Below, piece by piece: positions 57,103 to 64,000 of a stretch of 64,000 nucleotides of DNA. Each line of letters opens with the position of its first letter. Within the stretch, counting starts at the first letter, position 1. Under the pieces are notes generated by a model. That model was not told the origin of the DNA and made no database searches. It was given only the letters and a program-made list of their open reading frames with translations. A program made the position numbers and the translations under genes. The stretch comes from Lathyrus oleraceus (lineage: Eukaryota; Streptophyta; Magnoliopsida; Fabales; Fabaceae), in assembly GCF_024323335.1 (NCBI RefSeq), contig NC_066581.1, positions 39,137,199 through 39,201,198 on the forward strand. The letters run 5' to 3'.

Positions 57103-60100
57103 CTAACATCTCTTTCTTTTCTTTGTTGGAATATTAATCACTTGTTTCTTAGCAATGCGTACGGATGAATTGATCCAAATTCCCTCATTATGATCGTTTC
57201 TTATATATGACTCATCCGGTATAAGATCCTCAACTTCATCATTTCTATTCAACTCATTCCGTCTAATGCATGACTCATTCTCAACATCAATATCACATTG
57301 ATCGACACCGCTATCATCAGTCACTTTGTTAGAGAAAAGCACTATAGACCATTTTGTACTCTTCGGGTCATTCACATAGAACACTTGTTTAGCTTGAGAT
57401 GCTAGAATAAAAGGTTCATCTTTGTACCCCACCCTAGTAAGATCAACTTGCAAAAATCCAGACTTATCCATTCGTATGCCACTACTATTCACCCACTTGC
57501 AACCAAAGATGGGAATCTGAAACTTCTCGTAATCAAACACCCAAATGTGCTCAATAACTCCAAAATATGACAAATTTGCATATTTGGGGTTTAAGTCCTT
57601 CATACTTGATATATGCATTGCTTCAGCTAGCACGGTGACACCACTATTTTGCATAGTACTCTTATCATCTTGTTCTTTGGTATAAAATGTGTATCCATTA
57701 ATTGAATATGCGCTATGAGAAAACACATGCAAACTTGGACCATATGCCAAACATCTCAACCTTTCTGTTACCGAAGAAGGATCTGAAGAGCGCTTCAAAT
57801 AAATATGATCCTTCAACCATTGTATGAAACTTTGATTGTGCTCTATAACTATCCAATTTTCATTTCTATTCGGATTTAACCTTCGGAGTACATCCTTGTG
57901 CATTTCAACATATGGCTCAACCTCATTATTATTGTGCAGAACATACAAATGAACTTGATCCCGTTCATCCCTTGATATTGTCACAATTTTATTCCCAATT
58001 AATTTTTTACCTTCCATTTTGTCGAAAATCTGAGCTCTGGGGAGTCCAATCGATTGAACGTTAGACAAATATTCAGTACAAAACTCAACAGCTTCTTCAA
58101 CAATGTATCGTTCAACAATACAACCCTCTGGTCGACTTCGGGATTTCACGTACCCTTTTAATATTTTCATATACCGTTCAGCAGGGTACATCCATCTCAT
58201 ATAAGCTGGTCCACACAACTGTGTCTCTTTCACAAGATGAACAACTAAATGAACCATTATGTCAAAAAAAGACGGAGGAAAATACATTTCAAGCTCACAC
58301 AAGGTAATTACAATCTCTTTTTGTAGTGTTGGTAAGATCTCGGGATCGATCACCTTACTACAAATTGACCTAAAGAAAAAACACAATTTAGTTATGGCAC
58401 TTCTTACTTTTTCTGGCAAAATAGAACGTATACCTATCGGTAGAAAATGTTCCATTATAACATGGCAATCATGTGTCTTCAAATTCTTCAACTTGAGGTC
58501 TTTCATAGAAACAAGTCTTCTGATATCAGATGAGTATCCTTCTGGAACCTTAACTTCACTCAGAGACTTACACAAATTTTTTTTCTCCTTTCTAGATAAA
58601 GTAAAAGCAGCAGGTGGTAGATATGTTCGTCTTCCTTTCTTCACGGGTGCTAATTCAGTTCTCATTCCCATTTTTAACATGTCCTCCCTTGCTTTAAGGC
58701 CATCCTTAGACTTGCCTTTTATATTGAGTAATGTACCGATAACACTTTCAAATACGTTTTTTTCAATATGCATAACATCGAGAAAATATCTCACGTACAA
58801 AGACTTCCAATATGGCAATTCAAAAAATATCGACCTTTTCTTCCACCCACCTTTCACAATCTTATGTGCAAAAGGCTTGCCAAACTCAGTACGCACATCT
58901 TTCACCTTTTCAAAAACTTGTTCACCTGACAATGCGGGTGGAGCTCTACGATGTTCGGTGTCTCCATTGAATGCTTTTCTCCACCCACGGTAGTGATGTT
59001 TAGAATGTAAGAATCTACGATGACCGAGAAACACATTCTTCTGGCAAAGTTCCAATCGAATCGTATCGGTTCCGTCTTCACAAACAGGACACGCACGTTG
59101 ACCTTTAATGCTATACCCAGATAGATTCCCGTATGCTGGAAAATCATTAATTGTGCCAAACAACATCGCCCTCAAATTGAAACTTTCTTTCCTATATCCA
59201 TCATAAACCTCCACACCGTTCTCCCACAAAATCTTTAAATCTTCGATCAGAGGTGTCAAGTATACGTCTATGTCATTCCCTGGTTGTTTAGGCCCAGAGA
59301 TTAACATAGATAACATCATGTACTTACGCTTCATACATAGCCACGGAGGTAGGTTATAAATCATAAGAATCACAGGCCATGTGGTATGTGAGATACTTTG
59401 AAGACCATGTGGGTTCATTCCATCAGTAGATAATGCCAATCGAAGGTTTCTTGCTTCTGATCCAAACTCAGGATAATCATTATCAATCTTCGACCACTGT
59501 GGTGAATCAGCCGGATGCCGATACATTCCATCAATAATTCTTTCATCTGCATGCCAAGTAAGATGTCTTGCATCGGTTTCACTACGAAACATGCGCCTAA
59601 ATCTCTGAATTATCGGAAAATACCATAAGACTTTTGCGGGAGATAATCTTTTCTTATATCGAGACAAACCGCATTTAGGGCACTCAGTTAACATTGCATA
59701 TTCGTTATGAAACAAAATGCAATCGTTAGGACAAGCATGTATCTTATCATAGCTCATGCCAATAGAGCACAACATTTTTTTTGCCTCATAGGTTCGATTA
59801 GGAAGAACATTATCATCCGGTAGCATTTCTCTCATAAGGCCCAACAACTCTGTGAAACTTTTATCCGACCATCCATTGCCCGCCTTTAAGTTGTACAACT
59901 TTAATACCGCAGAAAGTCTTGAGAATTTAGTGCAACCTTTGTACAACGGTTTCTCTGCATCGCTTACCATCCTCTCAAACATTTCAGGACAATCATGAAG
60001 ATCTTCTTCCAGTGCTTCTACAATCTCTTCAACTCGATCACAATCGTATGTTTCTGTGTCTTTGTCGTATGAAGCATAGGTCGTACTACTTTTTCCACTC

Positions 60101-60348
60101 GATTCAACATTCTCGTTAATTTTCTCACCATGAAATATCCAACACTGATAACTTTGATCAATTCCATGCCTCAGCAAATGCGATTTCAATCCATGTGCGT
60201 CAACCTTACCAATATAACAACAACGCAAGCAAGGACAATGCATTCGTCTGGGGTTTTCAGCGTGTTGAACAGCATACTTAACGAATTCCAAAACCCCACT
60301 CTCGTACTCTTTGGTCATTCGATCGGCACAGATCCATGTTTTATCCAT
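57103..60348 (-). CDS. CACTA transposase, TNPD/tnp2 type (1081 aa, intact)
   Basis: Catalyses cut-and-paste movement of the element in the nucleus. The start M-D-K-T-W-I is where the transposase-associated domain begins (residues ~3-75, with C-P-C-x2-C-C and H-x3-H). Next come a C-P-N-D-C...C-P-K-C cluster (~206-226) and the tnp2 catalytic region (~250-460) with L-S-T-D-G-M-N-P and P-G-N-D-I-D-V-Y-L, whose Asp residues are candidates for the DDE site. The C-terminal half matches the DUF4218 and DUF4216 pattern (Y-M-R-W-M-Y-P-A-E-R-Y-M, and D-L-T-R-V-G-Y-K-D-E-P-F near the end). Full length for the family, a single exon, no stop or frameshift. A basic K-K-R-K-R-C tail could be a nuclear signal. 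Confidence 0.9.
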   Translation of the reverse strand: MDKTWICADRMTKEYESGVLEFVKYAVQHAENPRRMHCPCLRCCYIGKVDAHGLKSHLLRHGIDQSYQCWIFHGEKINENVESSGKSSTTYASYDKDTETYDCDRVEEIVEALEEDLHDCPEMFERMVSDAEKPLYKGCTKFSRLSAVLKLYNLKAGNGWSDKSFTELLGLMREMLPDDNVLPNRTYEAKKMLCSIGMSYDKIHACPNDCILFHNEYAMLTECPKCGLSRYKKRLSPAKVLWYFPIIQRFRRMFRSETDARHLTWHADERIIDGMYRHPADSPQWSKIDNDYPEFGSEARNLRLALSTDGMNPHGLQSISHTTWPVILMIYNLPPWLCMKRKYMMLSMLISGPKQPGNDIDVYLTPLIEDLKILWENGVEVYDGYRKESFNLRAMLFGTINDFPAYGNLSGYSIKGQRACPVCEDGTDTIRLELCQKNVFLGHRRFLHSKHHYRGWRKAFNGDTEHRRAPPALSGEQVFEKVKDVRTEFGKPFAHKIVKGGWKKRSIFFELPYWKSLYVRYFLDVMHIEKNVFESVIGTLLNIKGKSKDGLKAREDMLKMGMRTELAPVKKGRRTYLPPAAFTLSRKEKKNLCKSLSEVKVPEGYSSDIRRLVSMKDLKLKNLKTHDCHVIMEHFLPIGIRSILPEKVRSAITKLCFFFRSICSKVIDPEILPTLQKEIVITLCELEMYFPPSFFDIMVHLVVHLVKETQLCGPAYMRWMYPAERYMKILKGYVKSRSRPEGCIVERYIVEEAVEFCTEYLSNVQSIGLPRAQIFDKMEGKKLIGNKIVTISRDERDQVHLYVLHNNNEVEPYVEMHKDVLRRLNPNRNENWIVIEHNQSFIQWLKDHIYLKRSSDPSSVTERLRCLAYGPSLHVFSHSAYSINGYTFYTKEQDDKSTMQNSGVTVLAEAMHISSMKDLNPKYANLSYFGVIEHIWVFDYEKFQIPIFGCKWVNSSGIRMDKSGFLQVDLTRVGYKDEPFILASQAKQVFYVNDPKSTKWSIVLFSNKVTDDSGVDQCDIDVENESCIRRNELNRNDEVEDLIPDESYIRNDHNEGIWINSSVRIAKKQVINIPTKKRKRC

Positions 60349-61620
60349 GGTTTTCCTACTTATTAAAGTAAACAATTAATCTAGACGAAAATACATAACT
60401 AAGGTAGTATCTTTGAACATTCAACTGGTCAAAACTATTATTCCATAGTAGTTTCAATGAACATTCAAATTGATTTCAAAATACATTCACCAAAATCCAT
60501 TTAACATCCTAACTAGTATTCACCTGTCACCAAACTTTGTAGCTTGTTCTTTTCAGACTAGCATGAGTTAGTAAATTGATACACTAACTACTACTTTAAC
60601 TCCTATTAGCATTTCAATAACTGATTTCAAAATACACTAATAAACCTTGTCCATTCAATATTAACTAACTTACTAATTTTATTTGCCAATTCAAACATGA
60701 CTAACCAACTTTCCTAAATAACTAACTGAATCACATTTCAAATTTCATAACAGTCCTACTAACAAAACTGTTCTAATTAATCTCTAACAGTCTCTGACAC
60801 ATAATTAACAGTTTCATAGCTAACTATCGAATCAACTCAACTAACAATCATATTATCAATAACCAACTAACTACTTTTCACTAACTTACTAACTTAACTA
60901 ACATTTCAAACTAACACTTTAATTCCCTAAACACTAACTGATTCAACTTCAAAACCAACATTCAACCCTAAGGCAACAGAATAAACTTCAAAATCTCAAA
61001 ATTTGGGTCATTTTATATAACTGAGTTTTCACACATAATACAGAACCAACATTGGTGATACAGAAAAATATGACTGAGTTTTCAACAGAAGCAACATTGG
61101 TGATACAGAAAAATACAGAAAAATATAAAATGGGGCAAGAGTTTTCACACATAATGTTCATCTATAACACATTATATAAAATCAAATATCACTCACAAAC
61201 CATAAACATTCACATATCCAAGAATGAATACAATGTAGTCATTACCTCTACTTCAACATGCATTTGGTACCAAAGTTATTTAGGGTTTGAGAAAGAGACT
61301 TACCAAGGTGTCGTTATGGTGAGAAGTACGTGAGCACCGCCGGTACAGTGAGAAGGTAGGGTTTGTTTCGCTGCCGGTATAGTGAGAAGAAATACGTGAG
61401 CACCGCCGTACAGTGAGAAATTTAGGGTTTGTTTCCAGAGAGAAATACGTGAGCACGGCCGCCGAGAGTGAGAAGGTAGGGTTATTGTGTGAGTTGAGAA
61501 GAAGGAAAACAAAAGCGCTTTTGTGGAAATGGCGTAAGTTTTTGAGGTGAGTGAAGAAGAGGGAAAAAAAAAATAACAGAGAACGAAAGCGCTTTTGTGG
61601 TCTGAAATTTTATTTTAATA
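60349..61620 (-). other. CACTA 5' leader and promoter region
   Basis: Non-coding sequence upstream of the transposase gene. About 60470-60960 is rich in ACTAACTxACT. About 61310-61500 holds three imperfect ~60-bp repeats containing AAxTACGTGAGCACCGCCG and CAGTGAGAA. No TATA box is asserted. Confidence 0.6.
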
Positions 61621-61623
61621 AGA

Positions 61624-61975
61624 CCTTAGACAGCGCTTTTGTGTAAAGCGCTTTCTAAGGTATGCCTAAGACAGCGCTTTCCAAAAGCGCTTTCTAAACC
61701 CCCCTTAGACAGCGCTTTTGGTTTTAATTTTTTTTTTTATTTAAAGACTTTAGACAGCGCTTTACCAAAAGCGCTGTCTAAAGTCTATATTTATAAGCGC
61801 TTTCTAAAAGCGCTGTCTAAGGGGGGGTCTTAGACAGCGCTTTTAGAAAGCGCTGTCTAAGACCCCCCATTAGACAGCGCTTTTATTATTTTCTTGGAAC
61901 ATTTTCCGTGTTTGTTTTTTATTTTAACCTTAGACAGCGCTTTCGTTTAAAAGCGTTGTCTAAGATGCGCTGTTA
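61624..61975. repeat. CACTA right subterminal repeats
   Basis: At least ten copies of TTAGACAGCGCTTT or its complement, often as back-to-back palindromes (for example 61801-61870). Same motif as the left end, as expected for transposase-binding arrays in En/Spm-type elements. Confidence 0.85.
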
Positions 61976-62937
61976 AAAGTCATTTTTGGCGTAGTGAGGC
62001 AAAAAAGGGCATCCCGACGAACAAAAAAAAAAGAACAAAGAGGTTCGGGCAAAAATTAGGGATATAAAAAAAAATGTACACCCGGTGAGTCGAAAACCCG
62101 AAAGGGCGGCTCAGGCAAAAAAGGGTATCCCGATGGATTGAAAACCCAAAAGGGCGGTCCACGCAAAAGTTAGGGAATAAGCGAATAAGTGCGATCTGAG
62201 TTCATCCGTGTTATATCACCGTTTCATTCAATCCGACAATCTTCAAAGGTAAAAGATCGACTAATCATCCACTTCAGAAAGTAAGATGAGCAGAGCGTCT
62301 TGAGGACATACGAGCCATAGCAGAGTCGAAACTCAGTGGGACCCCGTTTCCACATTGCCATTAGGATAGTTTCTCTTGTTCAATTTATAGTGATCGCCTC
62401 TTTCTAGGGATCAGCTTCCTGATGTACTCGCCTATTCCTGGCACAAATTTTTCAACCAACAAAAGTCGAATAATTCAGTTCAAAAGCCTCTTTATTTTTT
62501 ATTTATCAGTTTGTTTGCAAAAGATGTCTGAATTCTTGAGGAAACATATTGCATCTGAATGTAATGGTGGCTTTTGTAGATGATTTGCACAGGAAAACAT
62601 TTAAAATTGCTTTGAATGTGCTTAATCCCGGACGGTGAATTCAAACCGAGTAATCCCCCGGGGCATACATGTATTTTTTGGTTACAGGTCACAGGAACCG
62701 GATGCCAAGCTGTGAATCCCCATCCCCAAGGGGTTGACAAAGTCTATCCTCAGCAGAGCCTATCCCCAGTAGAGTTGACAATATCCAGACTGTATATCCC
62801 CGGCGGAATTGTCAGTACCAGACTGTATCTTCCCAGAAACAGCGGAGTAGTCGCATACCCAACAGACAAGAGGGTGGTATTCCCAGTGTTCATCTCGTCC
62901 CCAGCAGATTATTTTTTTTAACAGATTTGTTTTAATC

Positions 62938-63040
62938 CCCAGCCTGAGGACGATTAGCAAGTTCATATCCCCAGCTTGAGGACGATTAGCAGGTTCATAT
63001 CCCCAGCTTGAGGACGATTAGCAAGTTCATATCCCCAGCA
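62938..63040 (+). repeat. Three 32-bp tandem repeats in Ogre D 3' region
   Basis: Units of AGCTTGAGGACGATTAGCAx followed by GTTCATATCCCC, repeated three times. Ogre A has a single unit at about 16958-16985. Confidence 0.8.
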
Positions 63041-63799
63041 AAGGTCGATTCCTACGACATTTCTCGGGGAAGTGCTTTCCTCACAGACTCTCCTCGCAGA
63101 GCCTCGCCAAGCAAAGTTTCCATAGTTGATACTTCCCCAGCAAGGTCAACTTTTCAAAAAAGGCCAATTTATTTTCGGTGGCTCCCCGGTCCCGGCAGAC
63201 GGATCGTTCCCCACAGAGCATTCAAGGATTGATACAGCGATCCGCTCCCTGCCAAAGTTGCTTCCCCAAGCAGATTTCTTTTTTCTTTTACACCATGCAT
63301 AACATTTGCATTTGCATTTGCATGCATATCAAACATACACATAAGCTGATAAACAGGTTCTTCAAAGCAGACTGAAAAATTACTTTACAACCAAAGTCAT
63401 GAGATTCGGCCAGAGGATCAAGTGTGTGTGTGACCCAGCATGAGGGTCATTTCGAAGATTCAGCCTGAGAATCGTTTTCCAGAGATCCGGCCTGAGGGTC
63501 ATTTCGAAGATTCAGCCAGAGAGTCGACTACGAGCGTTATTTCCCCAGCAAGCCAGCTGGAGGAATAGATTGACAGCTCAACAGAAAATCAACCTACACG
63601 AGGATCCAGCCCGCGGATCGCATTTAAAAAACAAAGTCTAATCGAAGAGTCGTTATAACATGTTCTATCCTGAAGAATATGTACGAAGCCCAAAAGTGGG
63701 ATATTCTCGAAGCTGCATATCTAACATGAAGACTGTAGATTTCGAAAAAGGGTCAACCAGCGCATGCCCCAGATGCGAGATCCTGATGATGGGAATTTA

Positions 63800-64000
63800 T
63801 CATCAAAACAATCCAGATCTAGCCAGAAGATCGAAGTCAGGTCTAGCCCGAAGACCGAAAATAGATTCAGCCAGAGAATCGAAACAATTCAGATCTAGCC
63901 AGAAGATCGAAGTCAGGTCGAGCCCGAAGACCGGAAATAGATTCAGCCAGAGAATCGAAACAATTCAGATCTAGCCAGAAGATCGAAGTAGATTCAGCCA
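63800..64000 (+). repeat. Tandem repeats at end of Ogre D 3' region
   Basis: A ~78-bp unit: GATCTAGCCAGAAGATCGAA, then GTCAGGTCxAGCCCGAAGAC, then AGATTCAGCCAGAGAATCGA and AACAATTCA, at least twice and continuing beyond the window. Same modules as at 15960-16330 in Ogre A. Confidence 0.8.

Larger units (their letters stand above)
53351..61996 (-). mobile_element. CACTA (En/Spm) DNA transposon
   Basis: 8646 bp. The right terminus, read inward on the minus strand, is CACTACGCCAAAAATGAC; the left is CTCTACTCCAAACAAGAC (A to T at the second base of CACTA). Flanks AGGC at 53347-53350 and 61997-62000 are a duplication of a site that is single in Ogre A. Multiple TTAGACAGCGCTTT subterminal repeats lie at both ends, and the element carries a tnp2-type transposase and a second gene in the same direction. 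Confidence 0.92.
45679..64000 (+). mobile_element. Ogre-type element D (3' end beyond window)
   Basis: Plus-strand element with 5' LTR, primer site, leader, intact gag-pro, spacer, pol remnant without RT and integrase core, and a 3' region split by a CACTA transposon (53351-61996). The 3' LTR is outside the window. Sister of Ogre A in sequence and architecture. Inserted in the 3' region of element E. Confidence 0.88.
62001..64000 (+). other. Ogre D 3' untranslated region, second segment
   Basis: Continues D after the CACTA insertion and matches the complement of 15960-17830 in Ogre A (GGTTCGGGCAAAAATTAGGG, CGGTGATATAACAC region, CATTTGCATTTGC tract at 63307). Untranslated; runs off the window. 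Confidence 0.75.

Noticed and set aside
58259..58993. 244-codon plus-strand frame
   Set aside because: Antisense shadow of the tnp2 transposase.

Overview
The window is nuclear DNA of a plant, almost certainly a legume. Ogre-type Ty3/gypsy retrotransposons (a very long gag-pro frame, LTRs beginning TGTAACACCCC or TGTAAGACCCC, tandem-repeat-rich 3' regions) dominate it, and Ogre is most abundant in the pea/vetch tribe. I find no host gene, tRNA, rRNA or prokaryotic feature. Nearly everything is a transposable element, most of them nested in one another. The tribe is an inference; the element classes are read from protein motifs and terminal structures.

Left block (1-4810): an AT-rich, degenerate region that reads like an old MULE (imperfect long inverted ends near 1-120 and 4195-4350, an acidic pseudogene fragment at 1144-1439). 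A roughly 1-kb hAT-like non-autonomous element (1983-2978) sits inside it.

Nest 1 (4811-32176, all on the minus strand): the outer shell is an old Athila-like element (C). Its gag is at 28625-30354, its protease at 7349-7983, and its LTRs are at 30514-32176 and about 4811-5755. Into C went a tandem Athila-like array (B): LTR (27211-28624), gag, protease, truncated RT, shared LTR (9610-11023), then a second gag unit cut off at 7984. Into the first B gag went an Ogre (A, 14281-25816) with a clear CCATC target duplication.

Nest 2 (about 32610 to the window end): a minus-strand Ogre-type element E is represented by a roughly 4.7-kb 3' LTR (to 37266) and its repeat-rich 3' region. E received a solo LTR (TSD GTAAG) and a plus-strand Ogre D (from 45679). 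A 4166-bp segment spanning E, the solo LTR and the first 193 bp of D was then tandemly duplicated, with only two base differences noticed. D carries an open 1111-codon gag-pro but lacks reverse transcriptase and the integrase core. A CACTA (En/Spm) transposon (53351-61996) is inserted in D's 3' region. It carries an intact tnp2-type transposase gene (57103-60348) and a spliced second gene (53826-56877) that joins a plant-transposase region to a Ulp1-like cysteine-protease domain.

The most interesting points are these. Ogre A and Ogre D both lost RT plus integrase but kept gag-pro and part of RNase H, with the same upstream breakpoint and different downstream ones. The B array shares one LTR between two units. 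The segmental duplication is very recent. The CACTA element may still be coding-competent, and its Ulp1-like domain appears to lack the catalytic histidine.
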